Part shown: piece after piece, positions 44,935-53,697 of the stretch | Numbering within the stretch: the first letter of the stretch is position 1 | How the letters are laid out: each line of letters opens with the position of its first letter | Source: Pseudomonadota bacterium | GTDB taxonomy: Bacteria; Myxococcota_A; Polyangia; Polyangiales; Polyangiaceae | Assembly (NCBI GenBank): GCA_023398955.1 | Contig: JAEWRL010000163.1 | Location: 1-64,000, forward strand | DNA length: 64,000 nucleotides | Direction of reading: 5' to 3' | The notes under the pieces: generated by a model | The model's database searches: none | Told to the model about the DNA's origin: nothing | What the model saw: only the letters and a program-made list of their open reading frames with translations | Program-made: the position numbers and the translations under genes

Positions 44935-45911
44935 CGCGAGTCGACGTCACGACAGCAGCGAGTGCCCAGGGAATAGTCGTAGTAGCTAGGGGAATGGCCG
45001 CTTACCTCGGCCTCACATCCCTGGCGGGTTCCCCGCGCGTAGAAGCCGCCCACGAACACTCCTGCTTCGTCATCGATCCACTCGTCGAGGTTGCCTTCCA
45101 TGTCGTATACGACGCCGCCTTCCCAGCGGCTTGCGCAGCCCTCAGTGACTCCGGTGAGGCGCAGTAACGGATCACGCCCCCGCTCATCGACGAGGTTGAG
45201 ACGCGGATCCGTATGTCCTATCGACGAATGACCGTGAAGGAGAAACGCTGGGTGATAGTAGCGACCAACGTTGCAAGCGAGTGGCTTGAAGCTCGGGCCG
45301 TAGGGGTGCTTGGTACGCGCCCTGCCACGACAAGCCGTCTGCCACTCCTCCCTGTTGCAGAGGCGCTTCCCCGCATTCAGACACGCCTCTTTGGCAAGGT
45401 AGAAGGTCAAGTACCCCTGGGGCACGACACCAGCGCGGCTCACGGCCTTCGGACGAAAGGGATGAGTCTTCTGCCACGAGGAGGGCTCGGGGAGCGGAGT
45501 CCGCCGCGCCTCAGCCGTGCCGTATTGGCCCCGCTCCACCTGCCAGAGGCGGTAGATTCGCCGCAACAGCCGGGGATGCGGGGGGTAGTACGGCGAGAGG
45601 GGCTCCGAGGTCGTGACGTCGACTGTGGCGATCTCCCAGCGATCGACACAGTCGTTACCAACACGCACCATTTCCTGCGGACAGCCGCGGCGCTGTTCCT
45701 CGGAGTTCTCCGAAGCCCACGCTGTAGTGGCGGAACCTAAGACGAGCGCTGCCAGGGGGACGGCGACGCCCCGAGGCAAACGACTGGCAGACGCCGTCGC
45801 CCCAGCCTCCCGGAGGCACAGCGCCGATTCACGCGGAGCCGATGTTTCGGCCGGCGAACGCCATCGGGTTCGTTCCAACCAGCGCATAGGCGCGCTCCCA
45901 AACGCTTCCAC
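44931..45911 (-). CDS. FGE/SUMF1-fold exported protein
   Basis: A helix near residue 50 (GVAVPLAALVLGSATTAWA) gives an exported protein. The rest has the formylglycine-generating-enzyme (sulfatase-modifying factor) fold: PLPEPSSWQ, a GKRLCNREEWQTACRG segment, EGNLDEWIDD, GGFYARGT and the terminal LGTRCCRDV. The family's C-terminal strand is usually GFRC. Catalytic FGEs have two Cys in the active site region; the Cys residues present here (CEAE, CC) do not clearly match, so this may be a non-catalytic member. The frame overlaps the upstream yqgE stop by 83 bases; a start nearer residue 30 or a TTG after that stop is possible. I list the longest frame. Confidence 0.75.
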   Translation of the reverse strand: MEAFGSAPMRWLERTRWRSPAETSAPRESALCLREAGATASASRLPRGVAVPLAALVLGSATTAWASENSEEQRRGCPQEMVRVGNDCVDRWEIATVDVTTSEPLSPYYPPHPRLLRRIYRLWQVERGQYGTAEARRTPLPEPSSWQKTHPFRPKAVSRAGVVPQGYLTFYLAKEACLNAGKRLCNREEWQTACRGRARTKHPYGPSFKPLACNVGRYYHPAFLLHGHSSIGHTDPRLNLVDERGRDPLLRLTGVTEGCASRWEGGVVYDMEGNLDEWIDDEAGVFVGGFYARGTRQGCEAEVSGHSPSYYDYSLGTRCCRDVDSR

Positions 45912-46401
45912 GGGCGCGCTCTCCGTCGAAGACGATGTGCGCGTCCAAATCTACGGGCAGCCAGGCTCCCCGGCGGATCTCCTCCTCGAGCTGCATGGGC
46001 GCCCAGCCGGCATATCCCGCCAGCGCAACGAGGCTGCTGACCGGAGCACCTGACGCAATCGCCTCGAGGACTTGCTTGGAGGCAGAGGCGATGATCGAAT
46101 CACCCACCTCGAACTGCCCTTCGATATCAGGGAATCGGTCCTCGGCGCGATAGACGAGCCATACCTGCTCTGGAGAAACCGGACCACCAACCCTCACCAT
46201 CCCGGGCAGATCCAAGACTTGCTCTGTAACGCCCGCCCGTACCAAGAGCTCCGGCAAGGTCACCAGCTCACGCCCATTCACTACCCATCCAAACGCGCCT
46301 TCTGGCCCGTGCGAGGCCAACATCACCACCGAGCGGTCGAAGTTCGGATCGCCCAGCGGAGGGGCTGCCACGAGCAAGCCTGGGGCGATGTTGGAGTTCA
46401 T
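45829..46401 (-). CDS. yqgE: YqgE/AlgH (UPF0301) family protein
   Basis: This 190-residue protein has the conserved start of UPF0301: NIAPGLLVAAPPLGDPNFDRSVVML, then GAFGWVVNG, GGPVSPEQVWLVYR and YAGWAPMQLEEEIRRGAWLPVD. The family fold is known but the biochemical role is not; AlgH in Pseudomonas affects alginate and quorum-sensing gene expression. The gene is on the same strand as the FGE-like gene downstream, with overlapping frames. The ATG start matches family length. Confidence 0.9.
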   Translation of the reverse strand: MNSNIAPGLLVAAPPLGDPNFDRSVVMLASHGPEGAFGWVVNGRELVTLPELLVRAGVTEQVLDLPGMVRVGGPVSPEQVWLVYRAEDRFPDIEGQFEVGDSIIASASKQVLEAIASGAPVSSLVALAGYAGWAPMQLEEEIRRGAWLPVDLDAHIVFDGERARGSVWERAYALVGTNPMAFAGRNIGSA

Positions 46402-46570
46402 GACGTCAACGAAGGTAACAGCAGGCCGAGGGCGGGTCGAGACAGAAATTCCTAAGCCGGCGGAGCCGGAACCAAAGAGGAATGTGGCGTCGCGGGAGCC
46501 AATCAGCCGCCAGCCAGCGAGACCGCGCGGGGTTTTTCCGAAACCTGGTCAGGAGCTCGCCGCGAACGGA

Positions 46571-47392
46571 TTAGTACACGATCACGCTGGCGTAGCCGAC
46601 GACGTTCTGGTCATCGCCTGTCCGTTCCCCAGAGTTCGTGTAGTCCACGAGCTCCGCGCTCGTAGCACCGAGCGCCCTCGCTGCATACAGGAGGGTGGTC
46701 GTCGGGACGACGCCGCACATACTGATCCCATGGCGCCGCACCGTGGCGTAGAGGCCCGCTGGATCCAATGCCGTCATTTGATCGAGAGCCTGCGCGTCGA
46801 GCTCACGGGCGGCTCCCGCGGGGACATAGTGAGACATGTCCGTGCTCGCTACGAGCAAGACCGAGGTATCCCGGCTCTCGACGGCGCGGACCGCAGCAGC
46901 AATCCCCGCACCGAGACGCTGACAGTCCCCGAGCGACAGCGGCCCGAGGCACAGGGACGCGATGCGCAGGGCTGGCTGTCGGTGCTGGAGCAACGGTAGC
47001 TCGACCTCGATGGCATGCTCGCGAAGGTGCGCGTCACGGTCGAGCTCGAGAGGTGTCGCGTTCATGAGGGCCTCGACGAGGGCAGCGTCGACCGGAACCT
47101 TCCCTGTCGGCAACTGCCAGGCTCCCCCAGACCACAGGGACATGGCCGCGCCGTGACCCGTGTGATTCGGACAGGCAATGATGATCCGCTCTGGAACGAC
47201 GATGCGAGAGAGAGCGAGGGCCGCCGTGCGCCCGCTGTAGGCATAGCCGGCGTGCGGGAGCACCACGGCACGCGCCTCCGAAAGGACACCCTCGGCTGCC
47301 CCGCGGAACAGGGTGGATACGAGCTCTCTCAGCTCCTGGATTCGCCCTGGATAGAAGCGGCCGGAGACGGCCGCAGGCCTCTGCTTGCTCAT
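46571..47392 (-). CDS. amrB: Memo-like / AmmeMemoRadiSam system protein B
   Basis: The start at 47392 gives a 273-residue protein beginning SKQRPAAVSGRFYPG. The motifs are those of the MEMO family: VVLPHAGYAYSGRTAA, CPNHTGHGAAMSLW, LREHAIEVELPLLQ, TDMSHYVPA and HGISMCGVVPT. The His residues in these motifs build the metal site. In many prokaryotes AmrB is encoded with an AMMECR1-domain protein (AmrA) and a radical SAM protein (AmrS); neither is nearby here. The TTG at 47428 overlapping the Hsp70 stop (TTGA) is an alternative start. Function remains obscure. Confidence 0.9.
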   Translation of the reverse strand: MSKQRPAAVSGRFYPGRIQELRELVSTLFRGAAEGVLSEARAVVLPHAGYAYSGRTAALALSRIVVPERIIIACPNHTGHGAAMSLWSGGAWQLPTGKVPVDAALVEALMNATPLELDRDAHLREHAIEVELPLLQHRQPALRIASLCLGPLSLGDCQRLGAGIAAAVRAVESRDTSVLLVASTDMSHYVPAGAARELDAQALDQMTALDPAGLYATVRRHGISMCGVVPTTTLLYAARALGATSAELVDYTNSGERTGDDQNVVGYASVIVY

Positions 47393-47424
47393 CGAAGAAA
47401 TGCTGAGCCCCCTATCATCGACGC

Positions 47425-48987
47425 TCAACCCTGCACGCCACCGAGGGGGCGAAGCTCCTGCTGAGAGACCACGAAGGCCCGCCGATAGCCGTGGGTCCGA
47501 TTCTCTATCTCGACGGAAACGCTGCCGTCACGCGAGTACCTGTAGGTTTCGAGGATTTCCACGTCGGCCAGGCGAGTAGTCCGCTCTCCCGCGCGACCTG
47601 CGAGGTTCGTGGAGTCCGCCAAGGTAGGATCATAAGGAAAGAGGAACTCGCCCCAAGGCGTGAGGTCGCCAGTCGGTTGCCCATCTTCAGTGAGCCGGCT
47701 GCACTCGACGAACCGCAGATGCCCCACGCGGTGCACGGGGCGGTAGTTTCGCTGAACCGTCAGCTCCAGCGCCTCGTCGCTGGCCGTGTCCTTGCGGAAG
47801 ATCGCATCGAAGTACTTCTCACGGCCTTGTTCGGCCTCGCGCCAAACTCCGAAATGCCGGGTGACCGCCTCGACCACGAACAGCTCGGCATCCGCATCTG
47901 CAGCAATAGCAAGACCAACGGCGGTCGCCGCGTGGGGCTGGGGAGCAAGAAGCAGCTTGCGGCCATACGCTCGGCGCAGGACCCTGGCTACTGCCGGGAA
48001 CGAAGTCGAACCACCGACGAGATAGAGCGCGCCGAGCTCTCGCGGATTAGCCGGATCGATCCCGGTCCCGTCCAACCTCTGGAAGATCGACGCGATGAGG
48101 TCCAGCGTCTGCTCGATCATCGGCTCGGTTCTCTCATAGAAGCGCGACGCTTCGACGACGATGGCCTCCTGACCCGGTAGAATGGTGCCGCAATCTATCA
48201 ACAATCGCTTCGTGTGCTGGCCGAGCGTTTCCTTGGCCTCCCGGCAAACCTCGAGCAGGGCCGCCCTCTTCCCCGAGCTCAAAGCGCCAGGGGCAACCCC
48301 AGTAGCCTCGAGCGCGAGCTCCATCAGAACCTCGTCGAAGTCATTGCCGCCCAGCTTCGCGATACCTTCACTGGCCAGCAGCTCAAACCGCCGCCCTTCG
48401 AGGGAGACCGCCGAGGTGTCGAAGGTGCCGCCACCCAGGTCGTACACCACGACGTAGCGCTTGGGACTGCGGCGCCCGATTGCGCCGAGATTCCGGTGCG
48501 CGTACTCGATGGCCGCAGCCGTTGGCTCGTTCACCATGCCCAAGACATGGAAGCCCGCCCGCGAAAAAGCCTCGAGCGTCAAGTACCGCTGCCGGGTTCC
48601 GGCATTGGCCGGCACGGCCACCACCACCTCGAGCGGTTCCCCGTCCGGTACGTCGAGGTTGCTGTGATAGAGGACGCGACGCCGAACGTATTCCAAGTAG
48701 CGGGTCGCCAGATCCAGGGCGTTGACTCCCACCAGGCCAGGAACCGGGTCGTCGGGTGCTAGGCCCGCGAGGGCCCGCTTGACTGACTGAATGGCGAGCA
48801 CCGATGCCCCGTCGAGGTAGCTGCGCGCCTCGTGCCCAAAGTGCAGCTTCCCCTCGGCGAGAACTGCCAGCCCCGACAGATAGTCCACAAAGCCAGCCGG
48901 GGTCTCGAAAGCCGCGACGGGATAGCGGCCCCGCTCGACTGCCGACACGACCGTGCGTGTCGTCCCGAAATCGACTCCAAGCCTCAT
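47425..48987 (-). CDS. Short Hsp70-family chaperone-like ATPase
   Basis: The ATG at 48987 gives 520 residues starting MRLGVDFGTTRTVV. The nucleotide-binding half is complete: VDFGTTRT phosphate loop, VPANAGTRQR, MVNEPTAAAIEYA, VYDLGGGTFDTSAV and LVGGSTSFPAVARVL. The C-terminal region is only about 140 residues (DEALELTVQRNYRPVHRVGHLRF...), shorter and unlike the substrate-binding and lid regions of DnaK (about 630 residues). No DnaJ or GrpE gene is near. It is probably a specialised Hsp70 akin to HscC rather than the housekeeping DnaK. It is co-oriented with the Memo gene, stop to start overlapping or close. Confidence 0.9.
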   Translation of the reverse strand: MRLGVDFGTTRTVVSAVERGRYPVAAFETPAGFVDYLSGLAVLAEGKLHFGHEARSYLDGASVLAIQSVKRALAGLAPDDPVPGLVGVNALDLATRYLEYVRRRVLYHSNLDVPDGEPLEVVVAVPANAGTRQRYLTLEAFSRAGFHVLGMVNEPTAAAIEYAHRNLGAIGRRSPKRYVVVYDLGGGTFDTSAVSLEGRRFELLASEGIAKLGGNDFDEVLMELALEATGVAPGALSSGKRAALLEVCREAKETLGQHTKRLLIDCGTILPGQEAIVVEASRFYERTEPMIEQTLDLIASIFQRLDGTGIDPANPRELGALYLVGGSTSFPAVARVLRRAYGRKLLLAPQPHAATAVGLAIAADADAELFVVEAVTRHFGVWREAEQGREKYFDAIFRKDTASDEALELTVQRNYRPVHRVGHLRFVECSRLTEDGQPTGDLTPWGEFLFPYDPTLADSTNLAGRAGERTTRLADVEILETYRYSRDGSVSVEIENRTHGYRRAFVVSQQELRPLGGVQG

Positions 48988-49216
48988 TTCACCACCCAAT
49001 CGGTTCTCCTGGCCACGGCGCATTGTGGAATGGGTTTCCTGCGCCCGCCAAGTGGGCGGCGTCCATCAGAGTCGCAAAACTGCCGAAATCCCCCGCTGAT
49101 TCAGCGCGGCATCCGGCCGAGAACGAGCGTACTCGAAACCCGTCGCACCATACCGAACCACCGGCCTCTCATCCGCACCCATTTTTATGTGGGTGTGAAG
49201 GCAGTATGAATGGTCG

Positions 49217-49753
49217 ATGAATCAGATATCCGCAGGCGTCTCCTCGATACAGCGCGTCATGGCGATGACGCTGCTGAGCCTATCGCTCGCCGCATGCAAA
49301 CTCGGCAAGGGTGATGAAGACCGGCCGCTGCCCTCGCCATTGGAACCGGTGGCGCCGGGCGAATCTCGAACGAACGCTGCGGCCCCCCGCAGTGCTCCTG
49401 CGGACGAGCGTCGTGCGCCGCCTGAAGCCCGCCGGCCCGCAACGACCGCACTCCCCAGCCCCGCCGCGCCAGCGCCCATCCAAACCCCCGCTCCCACAGG
49501 GCCCGATGCCGCAGCCCCGGCACCGATCGCCACGGCTCCCACGCCGAGCACCGGTACGGGCGGCAGCCAGCCAACGCCCACGGGAAGCGTCGCGATCCCG
49601 GCGGAGCTACCGCAGCCGAACTCGGCGTGCGTCACCGATTGCCAAAAGGCGCTCGCCAGCTGCCTGGCAGCAACCGACGGCGGGCTGCCGACCTTGGCGA
49701 CGGTCACTGCGTGTCAGAACTCTGCCGTCCAGTGCCAGTCCTCGTGCATCTAG
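49217..49753 (+). CDS. Pro/Ala-rich lipoprotein with Cys-rich C-terminus
   Basis: The signal region (VMAMTLLSLSLAAC) ends in a lipobox Cys at about residue 27. A 95-residue Pro/Ala/Thr linker follows. The last 45 residues contain four to five Cys (SACVTDCQKALASCLAAT and ACQNSAVQCQSSCI) in a pattern suggesting two disulfides. I do not recognise the family. It is divergent from the Hsp70 gene by about 230 bases. A lipid-anchored, surface-facing role is inferred. Confidence 0.68.
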   Translation: MNQISAGVSSIQRVMAMTLLSLSLAACKLGKGDEDRPLPSPLEPVAPGESRTNAAAPRSAPADERRAPPEARRPATTALPSPAAPAPIQTPAPTGPDAAAPAPIATAPTPSTGTGGSQPTPTGSVAIPAELPQPNSACVTDCQKALASCLAATDGGLPTLATVTACQNSAVQCQSSCI

Positions 49754-49910
49754 GCGCCTACTTTTCGCTTGGAGATATCGTTTTCACCCAAGAGATCGCG
49801 GACCGCACGGCAGCCATGCTCACGAAGCTCATCGAAAGCGTGGGCCGTCATCCGTGACTGTGCCGAGCGCAGTGTTCCATCCGCCTGGCTCTGTTTGGAC
49901 AGGGCTGCGC

Positions 49911-51233
49911 TCAATTGACGATGAGCGGGGGCTGGCCCGTGGATTCCACTACGTCGCGCCACAGCGGGCTCTCGGGATCGATGCTGTTCCGATGCCGTGT
50001 AGCGAGACTGATGGGCACATGGACGAGCCGATTGTTCACGCGCCCCACGAGGCACCCTGTACGCCCGGACATTGCCGCATGGACGGCGTTGCTGCCAAGA
50101 CGCGCACAGTAGATGGCATCGGCTGGGTTCGCTGCCGTGCTGCGAATGATGTAGCTGGGATCGATGTACTTGATGTTCATCTCTCGCCTTCGCTCTTCAA
50201 AGTAGTCAGCGATTCTGTCCTTTAGATAGAGACCGATGTCGCCGAGCTTCTGGTTCCCAGAGGCGTCCTTCCCCTCGACGCGCACCAAGCCCTGCCCTGC
50301 CCCTTCCGCGACCACGATGACAGCGTGATGTCGAGCATCCAAGCGGCGCTCGAGGAGGGCAAGAAGACCGCGTGGTCCGTCGAGGTCGAAGGGGAGCTCG
50401 GGGACCAACAGGAAATTCACGTCGTTGGTGGCGAGGGCAGTGTGCGCAGCGATGAAGCCGGATTCCCGCCCCATCACCTTGACGATGCCCACCCCGTCGA
50501 TGGCGCCACGCGCCTCGGTGTGGGCGCCGTCCACGGCGTGCACCGCTTCGGAGACGGCCGTCTCGAACCCGAACGAGCGCTCGACGAAGCTGAGGTCGTT
50601 GTCAATGGTCTTCGGAATGCCGACGACGACCATCTTCTTTCCGCGCCGCCGAATCTCGTCGGACAGCGCGAGAGCGCCCCGCTGTGTGCCATCGCCGCCG
50701 ATGGCGAAGAGCATCGTGAGATTCATCTTGTCCATGGCATCGACGAGCTCAGCCGTGCGTTGACCGCCCCCGCGAGCCGAACCCAGGATAGTACCTCCAG
50801 CGCGGTGAATGTCCGAGACGACCTCTGGCGAGAGGGCCTTCATCCGGGCCCCGAGCTCCGGCAGAAGGCCGCGGTAGCCATAGCGGATTCCGCTGATCTG
50901 CCGCACACCATAGGAGTGCCAGAGCGTCATCACGATGGCACGAATGACGTTGTTCAGGCCCGGACAGAGTCCGCCGCAGGTCACGATGCCAGCGTGCACC
51001 TTGCTCGGATCGAAGTAGATTGCTTCGCGAGGTCCCGCTTTCTCGAGGAGACCCATCGCTTCGGCCGAGCGGCCCCGGTCACTGTCAACGAGCTCGATAT
51101 TGTAGGCGACGCGTTGCTCATCGGTGACGTAGTTCGCGATGAGGTCGCCCATGCTCTTCGAGAGAACGAGGGGGGACTGGATCGTGGATTCCCCCAACTT
51201 GGTGATGCTGAAATCTGCGGCGGGCTCGGTCAT
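49911..51233 (-). CDS. pfk: 6-phosphofructokinase, plant/trypanosome type
   Basis: This 440-residue protein has an N-terminal extension of about 75 residues before the PFK fold (HAGIVTCGGLCPGLNNVIRAIV). At residues 179-183 the motif is GGDGT, not the GGDD of most PPi-dependent PFKs. At 207-213 it is PKTIDND, with Lys where ATP-PFKs of E. coli type have Gly. This GGDGT plus PKTIDND pair is the pattern of plant and trypanosome ATP-PFKs. GRESGFIAAHTAL and VVAEGAGQ are further family motifs. ATP is therefore the likely phosphate donor for fructose 6-phosphate. An AAGGAG site lies 11 bases before the ATG. It is monocistronic. Confidence 0.9.
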   Translation of the reverse strand: MTEPAADFSITKLGESTIQSPLVLSKSMGDLIANYVTDEQRVAYNIELVDSDRGRSAEAMGLLEKAGPREAIYFDPSKVHAGIVTCGGLCPGLNNVIRAIVMTLWHSYGVRQISGIRYGYRGLLPELGARMKALSPEVVSDIHRAGGTILGSARGGGQRTAELVDAMDKMNLTMLFAIGGDGTQRGALALSDEIRRRGKKMVVVGIPKTIDNDLSFVERSFGFETAVSEAVHAVDGAHTEARGAIDGVGIVKVMGRESGFIAAHTALATNDVNFLLVPELPFDLDGPRGLLALLERRLDARHHAVIVVAEGAGQGLVRVEGKDASGNQKLGDIGLYLKDRIADYFEERRREMNIKYIDPSYIIRSTAANPADAIYCARLGSNAVHAAMSGRTGCLVGRVNNRLVHVPISLATRHRNSIDPESPLWRDVVESTGQPPLIVN

Positions 51234-51361
51234 CGTGGCGCGGTCTCCTTGCCTTGAAGGCTGCTGCTATCTCGGTAACGGTGTCGTAAGGATCGTCCCA
51301 GCATTGGCGATGTGCAACTGCCGTCCAGAGACCTGCTCGCGGTCCGGCCGCAGAACAGACC

Positions 51362-52933
51362 TCAGTCGTCGCTCGGAGCCGCCCCGTCTGGCACCGTGAG
51401 CCACCTCGCCAGCACGAAAGCGCATCCCATGAGAGTGTAGCCGAGCGCCCAGGGCCAAGCGGGTGCAAGCTCGAGAACCGTATCTCCCGGCGTGAAGCGG
51501 TACGAGTGCATGAATCCCACCACAGAGAGGAGGGCGCCGGCCCACGCCCAGAGCGCGGCTCTAATGAAGCATCGCTCGATGATACAGACCGCCGCGGCCG
51601 CAAGCACGATGGCCGAGAAGATGAAGCCCTGCTCGAGGGCAAAAGCACCGTCAATCCAGATGTCCGAGCGAACGAAAGCTTCGATGAGCCCTCGTGAGAA
51701 CGGCACACCACCTTCTTCTCCTGCTCCGGCAGCGCGCAGGCCCCCTTTGGCCATCATGGCACCCCAGGCAGCGACGGCAGGCATCACCCCCAGAACGACG
51801 GCTGGCGCGTGGCGCCGGGGCGTTACCTGAAACGCCTGTGCAGAGATCACCAGGCCGATCCAGAGCACGATAGCCATGCCCGCTTCGACGGGCACTGCCC
51901 ACGTGATCCAGCCAAGCGTGCCCGACAGGATCACTACCGTGAAGAACACGGCGTTTAGGATCGAGTAGCCGGCGCGGGCGCCCAGGGCCTTCCAGCCCGG
52001 GTGCCCGATGTAGATGGTCGTCGGGAAACAAGAGCCAAAGAGCGCTGCCGCCATGGTTCCCAGACCGTTGACGGCGAGGGACGAGGCTGTCTTGAAGTGA
52101 TCCCCAGAGGCTGCAGCCGACTCGATGTTCTGCAAGGACCCGATGAGATTGAAGAGCCCCATAGGCAGAATTATGGGCAAGAACGTCCACAGGTAACCCT
52201 GCCTCAGTCCTTCGAGCAGATCCCCCAGCACTGGAACAGGCAGGGCGAGCGCTACGGTTCCCGCGGGGCTTTCACCCACCGGGGCGATCCCTGTCGCCCA
52301 GGCCACCGCTGTGCCGGCGACGACCGCGACGAATCCCCCGGGGATCCCCCCGCGAAAGCGCACGCGCCCGAAGTACGTGACCAAAATGATGCCGAGCGTC
52401 ACCATCCCCACCACGGGTCGGGCAAACGTACGGAAAAGGAAGCCCAGGGCAATGAACGTCAGGGCTATTCCGCTGAGCGTGGCCAAGAGCGCAGCGCGCG
52501 GCGTGACGCGCCGCAAACGCTCGGCGACGACGCTACCGACTAGCTCGATCAAGCCAGAGCCGACACACGCGACGAGCCCCGCCTGCCAAGCAACGAGGGA
52601 GGGGTCTGCTAGCCCCCGAGCTTCCGCGGCAAGCTTCGCTGGCAGCATGACCAGGAAGACATAGGCAAACAGCGAGACCGTGTTGATCCCGTAGGGCAGC
52701 GCGCAAACGTCGCTGCGCCCTTCTGCCACGCCTACCTTCAACGCTTGGTGCGCATAGTAGACGTTGCCTACGACGAGAGAGACTGCGACCCCCGGCAGCA
52801 CTCGTCCATAGATGAGCTCGCTCGAGAACCCGAGCACCCCCCGGCACAGCATGTCGATGAGCAGTAGCTGCACCAGGTTGTCGAGGGCCAGCCCGAAGAA
52901 CCCGTCCACATCGCCACGAACAAACCATCGCAT
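51362..52933 (-). CDS. NCS2-like purine/pyrimidine or related permease
   Basis: This 523-residue protein has about 13-14 membrane helices. Conserved NCS2-like features include GRSDVCALPYGINTVSLFAYVFL early on, the central GLFNLIGSLQNIESAAASGD and the SCFPTTIYIGHPGWKALGARAGYSI segment. The NCS2 superfamily contains uracil, xanthine and adenine permeases of the AzgA branch, to which this is closest by pattern. The substrate is not assignable. The first residues (MRWFVRGDVDGFFGLALDNLV) agree with family starts. It lies just outside the left repeat of the tRNA-Cys element. Confidence 0.8.
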   Translation of the reverse strand: MRWFVRGDVDGFFGLALDNLVQLLLIDMLCRGVLGFSSELIYGRVLPGVAVSLVVGNVYYAHQALKVGVAEGRSDVCALPYGINTVSLFAYVFLVMLPAKLAAEARGLADPSLVAWQAGLVACVGSGLIELVGSVVAERLRRVTPRAALLATLSGIALTFIALGFLFRTFARPVVGMVTLGIILVTYFGRVRFRGGIPGGFVAVVAGTAVAWATGIAPVGESPAGTVALALPVPVLGDLLEGLRQGYLWTFLPIILPMGLFNLIGSLQNIESAAASGDHFKTASSLAVNGLGTMAAALFGSCFPTTIYIGHPGWKALGARAGYSILNAVFFTVVILSGTLGWITWAVPVEAGMAIVLWIGLVISAQAFQVTPRRHAPAVVLGVMPAVAAWGAMMAKGGLRAAGAGEEGGVPFSRGLIEAFVRSDIWIDGAFALEQGFIFSAIVLAAAAVCIIERCFIRAALWAWAGALLSVVGFMHSYRFTPGDTVLELAPAWPWALGYTLMGCAFVLARWLTVPDGAAPSDD

Positions 52934-53077
52934 CGGGCAGGGACGATATCAGCTTGCACGAATCCCCACAGCCGGGCGCGTGAGATGAGGACCGGAATCG
53001 CTCTAACCTGTCAGCCGAGCCAGCCACGTCTTCATGCTGAAAGCGCCATCTGCTCCACCGCGAACGGACGACGATTC

Positions 53078-53122
53078 GAGGCGAGGACCGGATTCGAACC
53101 GGCGTATAACGGTTTTGCAAAC
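53078..53122 (-). repeat. 45-bp copy of the tRNA-Cys 3' part (att-like)
   Basis: This stretch is identical to 54804-54848 and covers the tRNA-Cys sequence from the anticodon loop to the discriminator base. It diverges right after the anticodon position. The intact gene ends the other repeat, in the same orientation. This is the footprint left when an element integrates into the 3' half of a tRNA gene. Confidence 0.85.
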
Positions 53123-53166
53123 GGGCCCAAGCGCTACCGACGAGCCGGTAAAGGATCACGCTTCCT

Positions 53167-53185
53167 CCGGTGGACGTGGCACCGG
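53167..53185. promoter_or_regulatory. Inverted repeat upstream of hicB
   Basis: ccggtg (53167-53172) and caccgg (53180-53185) form a perfect inverted repeat with a seven-base spacer, 39 bases before the hicB start. HicB-type antitoxins repress their own promoter, so this is a candidate operator. The inference rests on position alone. Confidence 0.35.
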
Positions 53186-53223
53186 AGCTGCCCGAGGGGA
53201 CGCGAGTCGCCAGAGAGGCGCGA

Positions 53224-53694
53224 ATGAGGCCTGGCCATACGGCCTGTTGCATTGCCCGAGCCTGGACGCAAGATCCAAGCGTGCCACTGCCAACCTCTCG
53301 AACGCTCGTCGTCCTGGTTACGCGAGCTGAAGACGTCCCGGGCCTCTGGGTTTCCCACTGCCTGAACCTTGACGTCATCTCGCAGGGGGAGACGCTCGGC
53401 GCGGCTCTCGATGCCGTCAAAGAGGCGGTGGAGATGGTGCTGGATGACGACTTGGCGCGTGGGGCGGACCCCTTCGAGCGTGGACCAGCTCCGGATGAGT
53501 GCTGGCAGCAGATGAACGAAGTGATGCGAGCGGGAGTGCCAGCATCCACCATGCCGGACGAGTCGATGATCGGTGCCCTTGTCACCCAACTGACCGTCTA
53601 TTGTGTGGCGAGCCATCCCGTTGAGCAGATGCCGCTACCCTGGCAGATTGCCGCCCCACTCCGACTCGATAGCGTGCCTGCCGCCGGTTGCTGA
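53224..53694 (+). CDS. hicB: HicB-like antitoxin
   Basis: The ATG at 53224 follows an AGAGAGG site and gives about 156 residues. The core (residues 35-85) is the HicB fold: LVVLVTRAEDVPGLWVSHCLNLDVISQG followed by ETLGAALDAVKEAVEMVLDDD, with the expected GLWVSHCLNLDVISQG pattern of partial RNase-H-like antitoxins. The C-terminal 70 residues are longer than usual and carry no obvious ribbon-helix-helix DNA-binding motif; they end APLRLDSVPAAGC. HicB binds and neutralises the HicA RNase. Its gene is upstream of hicA here, the reverse of the common order, with three bases between them. Confidence 0.8.
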   Translation: MRPGHTACCIARAWTQDPSVPLPTSRTLVVLVTRAEDVPGLWVSHCLNLDVISQGETLGAALDAVKEAVEMVLDDDLARGADPFERGPAPDECWQQMNEVMRAGVPASTMPDESMIGALVTQLTVYCVASHPVEQMPLPWQIAAPLRLDSVPAAGC

Positions 53695-53697
53695 CTT

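Noticed and set aside
52533..53585. A 350-residue minus-strand frame crossing the tRNA repeat
   Set aside because: Its TPVRIRSSP segment is a known artefact of translating a tRNA 3' region; it spans the permease and hicB genes.
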